Notes: generated by a model not told the origin, from the letters alone. Counted from the first letter of the stretch, positions 27,970-38,603 are shown. The stretch: 64,000 nt of DNA from Craterilacuibacter sp. RT1T (GCF_023502145.1 NZ_JAMFLI010000013.1:1-64000); one strand, 5' to 3'. Program-made: numbers and translations.

Positions 27970-29871
27970 ATGAGCGCACAGAAAGAAACCCTGGGTTTTC
28001 AGACCGAAGTCAAACAGCTGTTGCAGCTGATGATTCACTCCCTGTATTCCAATAAGGAAATATTCCTGCGCGAGCTGGTGTCCAATGCGTCCGACGCATC
28101 CGACAAGCTGCGCTTCGAGGCCATCGCCCAGCCCGCGCTGCTGGAGTCCGACCCCGAGCTCAAGATCCGCATCGCTTTTGACAAGGATGCGCGTAAGCTG
28201 ACGATCAGCGACAACGGTATCGGTATGACGCGTGCCGAGGTGATCGAGCATATCGGCACCATTGCCAAGTCGGGCACCAAGGCTTTCTTCGAACAGCTGA
28301 CCGGCGACGAGAAAAAAGACGCCAGCCTGATCGGCCAGTTCGGTGTGGGCTTTTATTCGGCCTTTATCGTTGCCGATAAGGTTACGCTGACGACCCGCCG
28401 CGCGGGATGCCTCGAGAGCGAGGGGGTGCGCTGGGAGTCGGAAGGCCATGGCGAGTACACGCTGGAAAACGTGGACAAGGTTACGCGTGGCACCGATATC
28501 GTGCTGCACCTCAAGGACGGCATGGACGAGTTTCTGAACGACTGGCGTTTGCGCCAGATCGTGCGAACCTATTCCGACCATATCTCGCTGCCGATCGAGA
28601 TGCAGAAGTCCGCCAGCTTTGATGAGGATGGCAAGGAAATTGTCAGCGAAGAATTCGAAGCAGTGAATCAGGCTTCCGCCTTGTGGAGCCGTAGCAAGAA
28701 CGATATCTCCGACGAGCAGTACCGCGAATTTTACAAGCATGTGGCGCACGACTTTACCGACCCTCTGGCATGGAGCCATGCCCGGGTTGAAGGGCGCCAG
28801 GAATATACCGAGCTCTTGTACATTCCGGCACGTGCACCGTTCGATCTGTACGAGCGTGAACGCAAGCAGGGCATCAAGCTGTATGTGCGCCGCGTGTTCA
28901 TCATGGAAGACGCGCAAAAGCTGATGCCGCACTACCTGCGTTTCGTGCGCGGGGTGATCGACTCGGCCGACCTGCCGTTGAATGTGTCGCGCGAGATCCT
29001 GCAGGAAAGCAAGGATATCGATGCGATCCGCGCCGGTTGCGTGAAGAAGGTGCTGGGCTTGCTGGATGATCTGGCCGCCAACGATGCCGACAAGTACAAG
29101 ACCTTCTGGGGCGAGTTTGGTCAGGTGCTCAAAGAGGGCGTCGGAGAAGACTTTGCCAACAAGGCGCGTATCGCCAAGCTGCTGCGTTTTGTTTCAACCC
29201 ATGAAGACAGCGCCGAGCCTGTCGTCTCGCTGGCCGACTATATCGGCCGGATGAAAGACGGCCAGGACAAGATCTATTACATCACGGCCGATAGTTATGC
29301 TGCAGCCGTGGGTAGCCCGCACCTTGAAGTGTTCCGTAAGAAAGGTGTGGAGGTGCTGCTGCTGATCGATCGCGTCGATGAGTGGGTGACGGCCAGCCTG
29401 ACCGAGTTTGAAGGCAAGGCGCTGGTGTCTGTCGCCAAGGGCGAGCTGGATCTGGGTGCACTGGAGGACGAGGCGGACAAGGCCGCACAGAAAGAAGCCG
29501 AGGAAAGCGCTCGTCCGCTGGTTGAGCGGGTCAAGACCTTGCTGGGCGAGCAGGTGCAGGATGTGCGTGCCACCTTGCGTCTGACCGACAGCCCTGCGTG
29601 TCTGGTGGTCGGTGAGAACGAGATGAGCAGCCATCTGGAGCGTCTGCTTAAGCAGGCCGGGCAGGATGTGCCGGTTTCGCGCCCGGTGTTGGAGGTGAAT
29701 CCCGAGCATATGCTGGTCAAGCGTCTGGCGAGCGAAAGCGATGACGCGCGCGCAGCAGATTTGGCGCATGTATTGTTTGACCAGGCGCTGCTGGCCGAGG
29801 GCGGCAAGCTGGAAGATCCGGCCAGCTTCGTTAAGCGCATCAACCGTTTGATGCTGGAGTTGTCTGCCTGA
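27970..29871 (+). CDS. htpG: Chaperone HtpG (bacterial Hsp90)
   Basis: ATP-dependent dimeric chaperone, 633 aa. The GHKL ATPase domain has [30 protein letters not shown] and [12 protein letters not shown]. The middle domain carries the catalytic Arg region [13 protein letters not shown]. The C-terminal dimerisation domain ends NRLMLELSA. It follows a sigma-32-like promoter and is monocistronic. A long palindromic intergenic element begins three bases after the stop. Confidence 0.97.
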   Translation: MSAQKETLGFQTEVKQLLQLMIHSLYSNKEIFLRELVSNASDASDKLRFEAIAQPALLESDPELKIRIAFDKDARKLTISDNGIGMTRAEVIEHIGTIAKSGTKAFFEQLTGDEKKDASLIGQFGVGFYSAFIVADKVTLTTRRAGCLESEGVRWESEGHGEYTLENVDKVTRGTDIVLHLKDGMDEFLNDWRLRQIVRTYSDHISLPIEMQKSASFDEDGKEIVSEEFEAVNQASALWSRSKNDISDEQYREFYKHVAHDFTDPLAWSHARVEGRQEYTELLYIPARAPFDLYERERKQGIKLYVRRVFIMEDAQKLMPHYLRFVRGVIDSADLPLNVSREILQESKDIDAIRAGCVKKVLGLLDDLAANDADKYKTFWGEFGQVLKEGVGEDFANKARIAKLLRFVSTHEDSAEPVVSLADYIGRMKDGQDKIYYITADSYAAAVGSPHLEVFRKKGVEVLLLIDRVDEWVTASLTEFEGKALVSVAKGELDLGALEDEADKAAQKEAEESARPLVERVKTLLGEQVQDVRATLRLTDSPACLVVGENEMSSHLERLLKQAGQDVPVSRPVLEVNPEHMLVKRLASESDDARAADLAHVLFDQALLAEGGKLEDPASFVKRINRLMLELSA

Positions 29872-29873
29872 GT

Positions 29874-30021
29874 CTGAGAACCTGTTCACGATCTGCTGCG
29901 CATCGACGATACGGCGTTGAAAAAGGCTTCGAAATGCTCATGTACCACTTGTACATTCCGCCTTCTCAGCCGTTTTCGCCTTGTCTCGCCCTCGCTCGCG
30001 AGATCGTGAGCACGCTCTGAT
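29874..30021. repeat. Long imperfect palindromic intergenic element
   Basis: About 148 bp that folds end to end. Outer arms are a perfect 9-bp pair TCACGATCT (29886-29894) / AGATCGTGA (30001-30009), with flanks that continue to match imperfectly (TGAGAACCTGT versus the complement of GCACGCTCTGA). Inner arms pair GGCGTTGAAAAAGGCTTCGAA with the complement of TTCTCAGCCGTTTTCGCC around a centre near TGTACCACTTGTACA. It resembles dispersed MITE/REP-class elements, not a gene. Confidence 0.6.
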
Positions 30022-30032
30022 GGACATGACGC

Positions 30033-30064
30033 AAAAAGCCGCCCGGGTTTAGGGCGGCTTTTTT
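30033..30064. terminator. Terminator between htpG and aceK
   Basis: AAAAAGCCGCCC / GGGCGGCTTTTTT stem with a GGTTTA-type loop and T-runs on both strands. It serves aceK on the minus strand and possibly htpG. Confidence 0.85.
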
Positions 30065-30068
30065 GTGC

Positions 30069-31826
30069 CTAGCGGCGTAGCGGATAGCGGTTGATAAAGC
30101 GCAACTCGCTTGGGTAGGGATAGAAATCTTCGATAAAGCCCGCGCGTATCCGTTCCTGGCGTTGCTGCCAGAAGTCGATATCCAGCAGGTCGCGGTGATG
30201 CTTGAGAAAGACGCGGCGTACATCCGCGTCACCCAGCAAGAAAGTAGCGAACTCCTCGGGGAACACATCGTTGCGCTTGACCGGATACCATACCTCGCCC
30301 GACATCTCCATCTCCGGATTGGGCGCAGGCGGAATGCGGCGGAAGTTGCAATCGGTCATGTATTCGATTTCGTCGTAATCGTAGAAGATGACCCGGCCAT
30401 CGCGGGTGACACCGAAGTTCTTGAATAGCATGTCACCGGGGAAAATATTGGCCATCGCCAGCTCTTTGATGGCCGTGCCGTATTCGCGAATGGCGCGTTC
30501 TTTTTCTTCCGGCGGGCAACTCATCAGATACAGGTTCAGCGGCTTCATGCGCCGCTCGATATACAGATGCTTGATCACCAGACGGTTGTCGTCTTCTTCT
30601 ATCAGCGAGGGAGCCAGTTGGCGCAGCTCGTTTAATAGCTCGGCACTGAAGCGCGCCTTGGGGAAGGCCACATTGGAAAACTCCAGCGTATCGGCCATGC
30701 GTCCGACCCGGTCATGGTGTTTGACCAGCAGGTATTTGCGCTTGACCGTGGCGTGGTCGACTTCTTTGGAGCTGCCGAATACATCCTTAATCAGTTTGAA
30801 GACATAGGGGAAGGAGGGCAGGCTGAAAACCAGCATCACAAGTCCCCGTATCCCCGGCGCAATATCGAACTGATCATTCGAGTGCGACAGATGCTGCATA
30901 AAGTCGCGGTAGAAGATGTTTTTACCCTGCTTTTGCAAGCCCAGCATGGTGTACAGTTCGGCCTTGGTCTTGGACGGCAGCATGGAGCGCAAAAACTGGA
31001 TATAGCCGGATGGGACTTCCATATCGACCAGAAAGTGGGCGCGGCTGAATGAGAACAGTATGCTGATCCGCCATGGCTCGAGCAGAATGGTGTCCAGATA
31101 GAGCTTGCCGTTGCTGTCATGCAGAATAGGGATGGCAAAGGGGTAGGTCTTGCCGCCGTTAATGACCTTGCCAAAGATATAGGCGGTCTTGTTGCGGTAG
31201 AAAGCCGAGTGCAAGACCTGGATTTGCAGACTGGTTTCTGCCGCCGGCCATTGCCCGCCCAAGTGTTCGTGTGCCTGACGGATGATATGGCCGAGATCCC
31301 GTGCCAGATTGGCGAAAGGACGTTGCCAGCCATAGTCACGCACAATCTGACGCATGGCATGGCGCAGCCCGCCGGTCTTGGGGTAGTAGCTGCGCCAGGT
31401 TGGTGGATCGGATTCGATATATTCGGTCGAAACCGCCGGACGGACGAAGATGAAATCGTTATTGAAATAGTCGCGGTGCAGAATACGGCAGAACACCGAG
31501 TTGAAGAAGGTTTCGGCCAGTTCCGGTTGCTTATGGTTGGTCAGCAGGCCGATGTAGTACAGCTTGGCCTGCTGCCAGATTTCATCATCCAGCAACTCGG
31601 CGTGCAGTTCGTGCTGCAGGCGGGAAACAGTTTCCTCGACGCGTTCATCGTAAAACTGGATGCGGTCGCGGATGGCTTTCTGTATGCCTTGCCAGTTGGC
31701 GACTTCAAACAGTGTCTTGGCTTCATGGCTGCTGGCGCGAAATAGCCGGTAGTGCTTGTCAAAGCCTTGAATCAGCGCTTCGGCAATTTCGCGCGCAACC
31801 GGGTTGTAGTATTCGGGTATCTGCAT
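30069..31826 (-). CDS. aceK: Isocitrate dehydrogenase kinase/phosphatase
   Basis: Bifunctional enzyme that phosphorylates (inactivates) and dephosphorylates isocitrate dehydrogenase, steering isocitrate to the glyoxylate shunt. The 585 residues show the AceK regulatory N-terminal half and a kinase-like C-terminal half (HDRVGRMADTLEFSNVAFP, KHLYIERRMKPLNLYL, FKNFGVTRDGRVIFYDYDEI, the DYDE metal site). In E. coli it is in the aceBAK operon. Here it lies apart from aceA but within about 1 kb of its substrate gene icd, with rluE between. Confidence 0.96.
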   Translation of the reverse strand: MQIPEYYNPVAREIAEALIQGFDKHYRLFRASSHEAKTLFEVANWQGIQKAIRDRIQFYDERVEETVSRLQHELHAELLDDEIWQQAKLYYIGLLTNHKQPELAETFFNSVFCRILHRDYFNNDFIFVRPAVSTEYIESDPPTWRSYYPKTGGLRHAMRQIVRDYGWQRPFANLARDLGHIIRQAHEHLGGQWPAAETSLQIQVLHSAFYRNKTAYIFGKVINGGKTYPFAIPILHDSNGKLYLDTILLEPWRISILFSFSRAHFLVDMEVPSGYIQFLRSMLPSKTKAELYTMLGLQKQGKNIFYRDFMQHLSHSNDQFDIAPGIRGLVMLVFSLPSFPYVFKLIKDVFGSSKEVDHATVKRKYLLVKHHDRVGRMADTLEFSNVAFPKARFSAELLNELRQLAPSLIEEDDNRLVIKHLYIERRMKPLNLYLMSCPPEEKERAIREYGTAIKELAMANIFPGDMLFKNFGVTRDGRVIFYDYDEIEYMTDCNFRRIPPAPNPEMEMSGEVWYPVKRNDVFPEEFATFLLGDADVRRVFLKHHRDLLDIDFWQQRQERIRAGFIEDFYPYPSELRFINRYPLRR

Positions 31827-31867
31827 GACCGCGCCTTATCCGGGTAAGAGGCGGGCAAAACAGGGGG

Positions 31868-32521
31868 TCAGCTTTTTTTGCGCAGCAAGAAGGGCTTGCG
31901 TGGTGTGCTATGTCTGGCCTGACCTGATTTGCCTGTCGTTGAAATGCCTTTAGCATGCTGCACTTGCGGCAAATCTTCAAGCGCGACAGCAAGCTTGCGC
32001 CATTCACCCGGCTTCAGGTCTTCAATATGCCATGGCCCAATAGCGACCCGCACCAGACGCAGGGTCGGCAGGCCGACCTTGGCGGTCATGCGCCTGACCT
32101 GACGGTTTTTGCCTTCGCTGATAATGATTTCCAGCCAGGCATCGGGCACGGTTTTGCGAAAGCGTACCGGCGGGGTGCGCGGCCATAGTTCGGGTGCCTC
32201 GATGCGGCGCACTTGGGCCGGGCGAGTGGTGAAGTCTCCCAGATCGACGCCCTGACGCAAGGCTTCCAGTTGTTCTTCACGGATTTGCCCTTCGACCTGT
32301 ACCCAATATGTTTTGGGGAGCTTGAAGCGCGGGTCGGCAATACGTTGTTGCAATTTGCCATCACCGGTCAACAGCAGCAGACCCTCGCTATCGGTATCCA
32401 GACGCCCGGCAGGATAAACGCCGGGCAATGGCATGCAGCTTTTCAACGTCGGATGCTTTTCGTGTTCGGAAAATTGGCAAATAACGCCATAGGGTTTATT
32501 TAACAGGACAAGTTCAGTCAT
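31868..32521 (-). CDS. rluE: 23S rRNA pseudouridine synthase RluE
   Basis: RsuA/RluB/E/F-family enzyme that makes pseudouridine 2457 in 23S rRNA in E. coli. The catalytic Asp lies in YPAGRLDTDSEGLLLLT, with the family motifs LNKPYGVICQFS and ISEGKNRQVRRMTAKVGLPTLRLVRV. No S4 domain is present, as in RluE. The basic C-terminal tail is Lys/Arg-rich. ATG 32521 (217 aa) begins MTELVLLNKPYG; the frame upstream to 32635 has no family similarity. It is divergent from icd, the same order as in E. coli. Confidence 0.92.
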   Translation of the reverse strand: MTELVLLNKPYGVICQFSEHEKHPTLKSCMPLPGVYPAGRLDTDSEGLLLLTGDGKLQQRIADPRFKLPKTYWVQVEGQIREEQLEALRQGVDLGDFTTRPAQVRRIEAPELWPRTPPVRFRKTVPDAWLEIIISEGKNRQVRRMTAKVGLPTLRLVRVAIGPWHIEDLKPGEWRKLAVALEDLPQVQHAKGISTTGKSGQARHSTPRKPFLLRKKS

Positions 32522-32755
32522 TTGGTCTAGCTGTAAGCGATGAATTTCAGGATAATAACAAGGATGAGGTGGCACCCGTGATAAGAAAGCCCCGACGAAG
32601 GCAAGACCGCCCCTCTGAATGCGTTGTGCACGCAATCTGCGCGGGCTAGACCCTTGCAGATGGCTTAGATGGGGGTAGCCTCTGCACCCATCTTGGCGTC
32701 AAGCCTGACCGCACCCGTATCTCTAAAATTGCAATCAACCCATGATGGAGTAGGC

Positions 32756-34003
32756 ATGAGCGATCAATCCCTGATCAAGGTTCCTGCAGCAGGTCAGAAA
32801 ATCATCCCGGGGCAAGCTGTCCCCAATCATCCGATCATCCCGTTTATTGAAGGCGATGGCATCGGTGTAGACATTACTCCGGTGATGATCAAGGTCATCG
32901 ATGCTGCCGTAGAAAAAGCCTATCGTGGCGAGAAAAAAATCCACTGGATGGAAGTGTATGCCGGTGAAAAATCAACGCGTCTGTATGGCCCGGATGAGTG
33001 GCTGCCTGCCGAGACTTTTGCTGCGTTGAAAGAATTTGCCGTTTCGATCAAGGGCCCGATGACGACGCCAGTTGGCGGCGGCATCCGCTCCTTGAACGTG
33101 GCCCTGCGTCAGGAGTTGGATCTGTACCAGTGCGTGCGTCCGGTGCAGTACTTCAAAGGCGTGCCTTCGCCGCTCAAGAATCCGGAGCTGACCAATATGG
33201 TCATCTTCCGTGAAAATACCGAAGATATTTACGCCGGTATCGAGTGGTCGGCCGAGTCCGAGGCGGCCAAGAAAGTCATCGCCTTCTTGCAAGAAGAGAT
33301 GGGCGTGAAGAAGATCCGCTTCCCGGAAACCTCCGGCATCGGCATCAAGCCGATCTCGATCGAGGGCACGACCCGTCTGGTGCGCGCTGCGCTCAAGTAC
33401 GTGATCGACAACGACCGCAAGTCGCTGACGATTGTGCACAAGGGCAATATCATGAAGTTCACCGAAGGTCTGTTCCGTGATACCGCTTATAAAGTGGCAC
33501 AGGAAGAGTTCGGCGCAGAGCTGATTGACGGCGGCCCATGGTGCAAGTTTGTGAACCCTAAGACCGGTCGCGACGTGATTGTGAAGGATGCGATCGCCGA
33601 CGCCTTCTTGCAGCAGATCCTGCTGCGTCCGGCTGAGTACGACACCATCGTGACCACTAACCTGAACGGCGACTACATTTCCGATGCGCTGGCAGCTCAG
33701 GTGGGCGGTATTGGTATCGCACCAGGCGCCAATATTTCCGACCAGTATGCCGTGTTTGAAGCGACCCATGGCACTGCGCCTAAATATGCAGGTCTGGACA
33801 AGGTTAACCCGGGTTCGCTGATTCTCTCCGCCGAAATGATGCTGCGTCATCTGGGCTGGGTTGAAGCTGCCGACTTGGTGATCAAGTCCATGGAGGCTGC
33901 GATTGCCGACAAGCAGGTCACCTATGACTTTGCTCGTTTGATGGATGGTGCGACCGAGGTGAGCTGTTCTGCCTTTGGTGACGCGATGATTGCCCGCATG
34001 TAA
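32756..34003 (+). CDS. icd: NADP-dependent isocitrate dehydrogenase
   Basis: TCA-cycle oxidative decarboxylation of isocitrate. The 415-aa protein has [13 protein letters not shown], the substrate/phosphorylation loop [17 protein letters not shown] (the serine targeted by AceK), [14 protein letters not shown] and the NADP region [15 protein letters not shown] 32756 with TGGAG upstream is chosen over a frame from 32669. Together with aceK and aceA in this window it forms the glyoxylate-shunt control point. Confidence 0.97.
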   Translation: MSDQSLIKVPAAGQKIIPGQAVPNHPIIPFIEGDGIGVDITPVMIKVIDAAVEKAYRGEKKIHWMEVYAGEKSTRLYGPDEWLPAETFAALKEFAVSIKGPMTTPVGGGIRSLNVALRQELDLYQCVRPVQYFKGVPSPLKNPELTNMVIFRENTEDIYAGIEWSAESEAAKKVIAFLQEEMGVKKIRFPETSGIGIKPISIEGTTRLVRAALKYVIDNDRKSLTIVHKGNIMKFTEGLFRDTAYKVAQEEFGAELIDGGPWCKFVNPKTGRDVIVKDAIADAFLQQILLRPAEYDTIVTTNLNGDYISDALAAQVGGIGIAPGANISDQYAVFEATHGTAPKYAGLDKVNPGSLILSAEMMLRHLGWVEAADLVIKSMEAAIADKQVTYDFARLMDGATEVSCSAFGDAMIARM

Positions 34004-34020
34004 GTCTGGGCTCTTGCCGA

Positions 34021-34052
34021 AAAAATGGCTCGCCTTTGCGGGCCATTTTTTC
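34021..34052 (+). terminator. Terminator after icd
   Basis: AAAAAATGGC / GCCATTTTTT stem, 12-nt loop, T-run. Confidence 0.85.
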
Positions 34053-34079
34053 GTCTACGATGAGTAGGGCAGGTACAAC

Positions 34080-34115
34080 AAAAAACCCGCCTTCACTTGG
34101 AAGACGGGTTTTTTC
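34080..34115 (-). terminator. Terminator after the cold-shock gene
   Basis: AAAACCCG-CTTC / GAAG-CGGGTTTT stem with one mismatch and ACTT-type loop. The minus strand ends in a T-run. Confidence 0.75.
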
Positions 34116-34157
34116 ATCCGGCAACCCGGCGTGAAGCCAGGCAGCCTGCAAACCGGA

Positions 34158-34361
34158 TTAAGCGGCTTGGATGTTCGAAGCTTGCTTGCCTTTAGGGCCC
34201 TGAACGATGTCAAAGCTTACGCGTTGACCTTCTTTGAGGGTCTTGAAGCCTTGCATATTGATCGCAGAGAAGTGTGCGAACAGATCTTCGCCGCCTTCGT
34301 CTGGAGTAATGAAGCCGAAGCCCTTCGAATCATTGAACCATTTAACGGTGCCAAGTGCCAT
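34158..34361 (-). CDS. Cold-shock domain protein (CspA/CspD family)
   Basis: A 67-aa single CSD protein that binds single-stranded RNA/DNA. RNP1 KGFGFITP and RNP2 DLFAHFSAI are intact, with [14 protein letters not shown] at the N-terminus. It is divergent from clpS-clpA, the position occupied by cspD in E. coli. The sequence alone does not separate CspA from CspD function. A promoter at 34469-34497 predicts a leader of about 100 nt, as is usual for cold-shock mRNAs. Confidence 0.93.
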   Translation of the reverse strand: MALGTVKWFNDSKGFGFITPDEGGEDLFAHFSAINMQGFKTLKEGQRVSFDIVQGPKGKQASNIQAA

Positions 34362-34468
34362 TATACTTCCTTAACATACGGTAACAGGCTGGTGAGGCCA
34401 GACAACAAAAGCAAACGCCGCATCGGCTTCATTCCGATGGCAAAGCATAAGCCAAGCACCAGCCACTA

Positions 34469-34497
34469 TTTCTACCCAATAATGCCCATGGCGTCAA
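34469..34497 (-). promoter_or_regulatory. Sigma-70 promoter of the cold-shock gene
   Basis: Minus-strand -35 TTGACG and -10 TAGAAA separated by 17 bp, about 110 bp from the csp start codon. Confidence 0.65.
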
Positions 34498-34586
34498 GAA
34501 TATTTGTATGTATGTCATTTGGGGTTGAAAAAACGTGGTATGCAGCCACTATTAATTGAAAGACGCAAAATTTGCGGAAAGCCAAC

Positions 34587-34895
34587 ATGTCTACGCAGTA
34601 TAAGGATGACGTTCTTCTCGAGGCGTCTCGGGTTCGCGCCGTTCCTCCACCTTTGTTTAAAGTTCTATTGTTGAACGATGATTTCACTCCGATGGATTTT
34701 GTTATCGAGGTGTTGGAGCAACTTTTCAGCATGGACCGGGAGCAGGCCACACGGGTCATGCTACAGGTGCACCAGCGAGGGCGTGGTGTCTGTGGTATTT
34801 ATACCAAGGATATTGCGGCAACCAAGGTTGAACAGGTGTTGCAATTTGCACGAACGCACCAGCATCCGCTGCAGTGTGTGATGGAGGAAAACTGA
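34587..34895 (+). CDS. clpS: ClpAP adaptor ClpS
   Basis: N-recognin adaptor that delivers N-degron substrates to ClpA. A flexible N-terminal tail (about 1-22) leads to the core with [20 protein letters not shown], the binding-pocket residues in LNDDFTPM and [15 protein letters not shown] 34587 (102 aa) follows GGAAA; the frame opens at a TTG 15 bases earlier. Its TGA overlaps the clpA ATG by one base, so the pair is translationally coupled. Confidence 0.95.
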   Translation: MSTQYKDDVLLEASRVRAVPPPLFKVLLLNDDFTPMDFVIEVLEQLFSMDREQATRVMLQVHQRGRGVCGIYTKDIAATKVEQVLQFARTHQHPLQCVMEEN

Positions 34896-37171
34896 TGATC
34901 GCCCAGGAACTTGAAGTCAGCCTGCATATGGCATTCATGGACGCAAGGCAAAAGCGGCACGAATTCATTAGCGTCGAGCATCTGCTGCTTGCGATGATAG
35001 ACAACCCCTCTGCGGCCGAGGTTTTGCGCGCTTGCGGCGCAAATCTGGAGCAGCTGAAAAAGCAGCTTGGCGATTTCGTCGACGAGCATACGCCGGGCGT
35101 GCCTGGAGACAAGGAAGTGGAAACCCAGCCAACCTTGGGCTTCCAGCGCGTGATCCAGCGTGCCATTTTGCATGTGCAGTCTTCCGGCAAGAAAGAAGTC
35201 ACCGGCGCCAATATTCTGGTGGCCATTTTTGGCGAGAAAGATTCGCACGCGGTGTATTACCTGCACCAGCAGGGCATCTCGCGGTTGGATGTCGTCAACT
35301 ATATCTCTCATGGCATTTCCAAGCAGCGCTCGCAGCCTGATGCCCAAGCGCGGGAGAATAATCCCGAGGCTGAGGGGGAGGAGGTCGCAAGCGGGCCGGG
35401 CGGCGCGCTGGAAAGCTATACCCAGAACCTGAACCAGCTGGCGCGCGAAGGCAAGATCGATCCTCTGATCGGACGCGAGGCCGAGCTTGAGCGCACCATC
35501 CAGATTCTGTGCCGTCGGCGCAAGAACAATCCACTGCTGGTCGGGGAAGCCGGGGTGGGTAAAACAGCGATTGCCGAAGGCTTGGCGCGCCGTATCGTGA
35601 ATGAAGAGATTCCGGAAGTGTTGGCTCAGGCCACCGTCTATTCGTTGGATATGGGGGCCTTGCTGGCGGGCACCAAATACCGTGGCGATTTCGAGCAGCG
35701 CCTGAAGGCGGTGATCAAGCAGCTGACCGAAGACCCGCAGGCCATTCTGTTTATCGACGAGATCCATACCCTGATCGGTGCAGGTGCAGCTTCAGGCGGG
35801 ACGCTGGACGCATCCAATCTGCTCAAGCCTGTCTTGTCCAATGGCCGTTTGCGCTGCATTGGTGCGACGACGTACAACGAATACCGCGGCATCTTTGAAA
35901 AAGATAATGCGCTGTCGCGCCGCTTCCAGAAGATCGATGTCAGCGAGCCTACCGTGGCACAGACTATCGATATCCTGAAGGGGCTGAAGAGCCGCTTCGA
36001 GGCACATCATGGCGTGCGTTACACGATGGCGGCTTTGGTGACGGCTGCCGAGCTATCGGCGCGCTATATCAATGACCGCCACCTGCCGGACAAGGCAATA
36101 GACGTCATCGACGAGGCGGGCGCTGCGCAGAAAATCCTGCCCAAGTCGCGGCAGAAGAAAGTCATCAACAAGGGCGAGATCGAGGAGGTGGTGGCGAAAA
36201 TTGCCCGCATCCCGCCCAAGACGGTTTCGACGGATGACCGCAATGTGCTGCGCAATATCGAGCGTGACCTGAAGAACGTCGTGTATGGGCAGGATAAGGC
36301 CATCGACAATCTGGCGACCGCGATCAAGATGAGCCGCTCGGGTCTGGGTAATCCGCAAAAGCCTATCGGCTCTTTCCTGTTCTCCGGGCCGACCGGGGTG
36401 GGGAAAACCGAAGTCGCGCGCCAGCTGGCATTCGTGCTGGGGGTTGAGCTGATCCGCTTCGATATGTCCGAATATATGGAGCGCCATGCGGTATCACGCC
36501 TGATTGGTGCGCCTCCTGGCTATGTCGGTTACGAGCAGGGCGGGCAATTGACCGAGGCGGTCAACAAGCATCCGTATGCAGTGCTGCTGCTGGACGAGAT
36601 CGAGAAAGCGCATCCCGACATTTTCAATGTGCTGTTGCAGGTGATGGACCACGGCACCTTGACCGATAACAACGGACGCAAGGCGGATTTTCGCAATGTG
36701 GTGATTATCCTGACCACCAATGCCGGTGCCGAATCGCTGTCCAAGCCGAGTCTGGGCTTTACCGATAGCAAGGCGGCAGGGGACGAGATGGCGGATATCA
36801 AGCGTCTGTTCAGCCCCGAGTTCCGTAACCGGCTGGATGCCATCGTGCCGTTTGCGCGGCTGGATGAGAAAATCATCCTGCAGGTGGTCGACAAATTCCT
36901 GCTGCAGCTGGAGCAACAGCTGCACGAGAAAAAAGTCGATATCCACTTTACCGATGCACTGCGCCAGCATCTTGCCAAGCATGGTTTCGATCCGCAGATG
37001 GGGGCGAGGCCGATGGCACGCCTGATTCAGGATTGCATCCGCAAGGCTTTGGCTGACGAGCTTTTGTTCGGCCGGCTGGCCAGTGGCGGGGAAGTCACGG
37101 TGGATGTGGATGCCGGGGATAAAGTCGTGCTGCAATTCGCCGAGGATGCCCTGCACGCAGAGCCGGCATAA
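34895..37171 (+). CDS. clpA: ATP-dependent Clp protease ATPase subunit ClpA
   Basis: AAA+ unfoldase that feeds ClpP. An N-domain (1-145) carries the ClpS-binding repeats. D1 has GEAGVGKTA and LFIDEIHT; D2 has GPTGVGKTE and LLLDEIEKAH. A ClpP-contact IGF/L loop is expected near the D2 loop region. 758 aa, family length. ATG 34895 overlaps the clpS stop (TGATG); AGGA is nearby. Ends at a strong terminator. Confidence 0.96.
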   Translation: MIAQELEVSLHMAFMDARQKRHEFISVEHLLLAMIDNPSAAEVLRACGANLEQLKKQLGDFVDEHTPGVPGDKEVETQPTLGFQRVIQRAILHVQSSGKKEVTGANILVAIFGEKDSHAVYYLHQQGISRLDVVNYISHGISKQRSQPDAQARENNPEAEGEEVASGPGGALESYTQNLNQLAREGKIDPLIGREAELERTIQILCRRRKNNPLLVGEAGVGKTAIAEGLARRIVNEEIPEVLAQATVYSLDMGALLAGTKYRGDFEQRLKAVIKQLTEDPQAILFIDEIHTLIGAGAASGGTLDASNLLKPVLSNGRLRCIGATTYNEYRGIFEKDNALSRRFQKIDVSEPTVAQTIDILKGLKSRFEAHHGVRYTMAALVTAAELSARYINDRHLPDKAIDVIDEAGAAQKILPKSRQKKVINKGEIEEVVAKIARIPPKTVSTDDRNVLRNIERDLKNVVYGQDKAIDNLATAIKMSRSGLGNPQKPIGSFLFSGPTGVGKTEVARQLAFVLGVELIRFDMSEYMERHAVSRLIGAPPGYVGYEQGGQLTEAVNKHPYAVLLLDEIEKAHPDIFNVLLQVMDHGTLTDNNGRKADFRNVVIILTTNAGAESLSKPSLGFTDSKAAGDEMADIKRLFSPEFRNRLDAIVPFARLDEKIILQVVDKFLLQLEQQLHEKKVDIHFTDALRQHLAKHGFDPQMGARPMARLIQDCIRKALADELLFGRLASGGEVTVDVDAGDKVVLQFAEDALHAEPA

Positions 37172-37186
37172 AGCACGCCTGGCCAG

Positions 37187-37216
37187 AAAAAAGCCCGCGA
37201 ATTTCGCGGGCTTTTT
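37187..37216 (+). terminator. Terminator after clpA
   Basis: AAAAAAGCCCGCGA / TCGCGGGCTTTTT stem with a very short loop, followed by a T-run. Confidence 0.85.
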
Positions 37217-37242
37217 GTTGTTCTGCGGGCTTGGCGAGCAGC

Positions 37243-37272
37243 AAAAACCCCCGCCCGAATCCGGGCGGGGGT
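37243..37272 (-). terminator. Terminator after aceA
   Basis: ACCCCCGCCCG / CGGGCGGGGGT stem with a 4-nt loop; T-run on the minus strand. Separate from the clpA terminator 27 bp away. Confidence 0.85.
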
Positions 37273-37304
37273 CAAGAGAAGCGTGTGCTTGATCCGCGCT
37301 ATGC

Positions 37305-38603
37305 TCAGTGGAACTGCTCTTCTTCGGTCGAGCCAGTCAGTGCGGTCACCGAGGACTTGCCGCCCTGGATCACGGTGGTGACATCATCGAAGTAGCCGGT
37401 GCCGACTTCCTGCTGGTGCGATACGAAGGTGTAGCCGCGGTCGCGTGCTGCGAATTCTGGCTCTTGTACTTTCTCGACATAGGCCGACATGCCGCGTGCC
37501 ACGTAGTCCTGTGCCAGATCGAACATGTTGTACCACATGCTGTGAATGCCAGCCAGGGTGATGAACTGGTACTTGTAACCCATGGCGCCCAGTTCGCGCT
37601 GGAACTTGGCGATGGTCGCGTCGTCCAGGTTTTTCTTCCAGTTGAAAGAAGGCGAGCAGTTGTAGGCCAAGAGCTTGCCCGGGTGCTTGGCGTGTACCGC
37701 TTCAGCAAACTTGCGGGCAAATTCCAGATCCGGGGTGCCGGTTTCACACCATACCAGGTCAGCGTATTCGGCGTAGGCCACGGCGCGGCTGATGGCTTGT
37801 TCCAGACCTTTTTTGGTCTTGTAGAAGCCTTCTGCGGTGCGCTCGCCGGTCAGGAATGGCTTGTCGTTTTCGTCGTAGTCGCTGGTCAACAGGTCAGCGG
37901 CTTCGGCATCGGTACGCGCGATCACCAGGGTTGGCACGCCGTAAACGTCGGCAGCCATACGGGCCGCGATCAGTTTCTGTACGGCTTCCTGGGTTGGAAC
38001 CAGTACCTTGCCGCCCATGTGGCCGCACTTCTTAACGGAAGCGAGCTGGTCTTCAAAGTGAACACCACCTGCGCCGGCGCGGATCATGGCCTTCATCAGT
38101 TCGTAAGCGTTCAGTACGCCGCCGAAACCGGCTTCAGCATCTGCCACGATAGGGGCGTAGTAGTCGACAAAGCCGGCATCACCCTGCTCAACACCTTTGG
38201 AGTGCTGGATTTCGTCAGCGCGGGTAAAGGCGTTATTGATGCGCTCAACTACCTTAGGCACCGAGTCAACTGGATACAGCGACTGGTCCGGATACATGGC
38301 CGAATATTCGTTGTTGTCAGCAGCAACCTGCCAGCCCGACAGGTAGATTGCTTTGATGCCAGCCTTAACTTGCTGCATGGCTTGGCCGCCGGTCAGCGCG
38401 CCCAGGCAGTTGATGTAAGGCTCGTTGTTGACCAGACCCCACAGCTTTTCTGCACCGCGGCGGGCCAGGCTGTATTCATTCTGTACGGAGCCGCGCAGGC
38501 GCTCAACATCAGCGGCGGTGTAGCCGCGCTTGATGCCTTTCCAACGTGGATTGGTATCCCAGTCGTGCTGAATGGCGGCGATGCGTTGTTCGCGAGTAGT
38601 CAT
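37305..38603 (-). CDS. aceA: Isocitrate lyase
   Basis: Glyoxylate shunt: isocitrate to succinate plus glyoxylate. The active-site signature KKCGHMGGK is present with [38 protein letters not shown] and the [12 protein letters not shown] substrate loop. ATG 38603, preceded by AAGGA, gives 432 aa, the normal length for the short bacterial form. The frame continues upstream to 38870 with no family similarity. No aceB (malate synthase) gene is beside it. Confidence 0.97.
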   Translation of the reverse strand: MTTREQRIAAIQHDWDTNPRWKGIKRGYTAADVERLRGSVQNEYSLARRGAEKLWGLVNNEPYINCLGALTGGQAMQQVKAGIKAIYLSGWQVAADNNEYSAMYPDQSLYPVDSVPKVVERINNAFTRADEIQHSKGVEQGDAGFVDYYAPIVADAEAGFGGVLNAYELMKAMIRAGAGGVHFEDQLASVKKCGHMGGKVLVPTQEAVQKLIAARMAADVYGVPTLVIARTDAEAADLLTSDYDENDKPFLTGERTAEGFYKTKKGLEQAISRAVAYAEYADLVWCETGTPDLEFARKFAEAVHAKHPGKLLAYNCSPSFNWKKNLDDATIAKFQRELGAMGYKYQFITLAGIHSMWYNMFDLAQDYVARGMSAYVEKVQEPEFAARDRGYTFVSHQQEVGTGYFDDVTTVIQGGKSSVTALTGSTEEEQFH

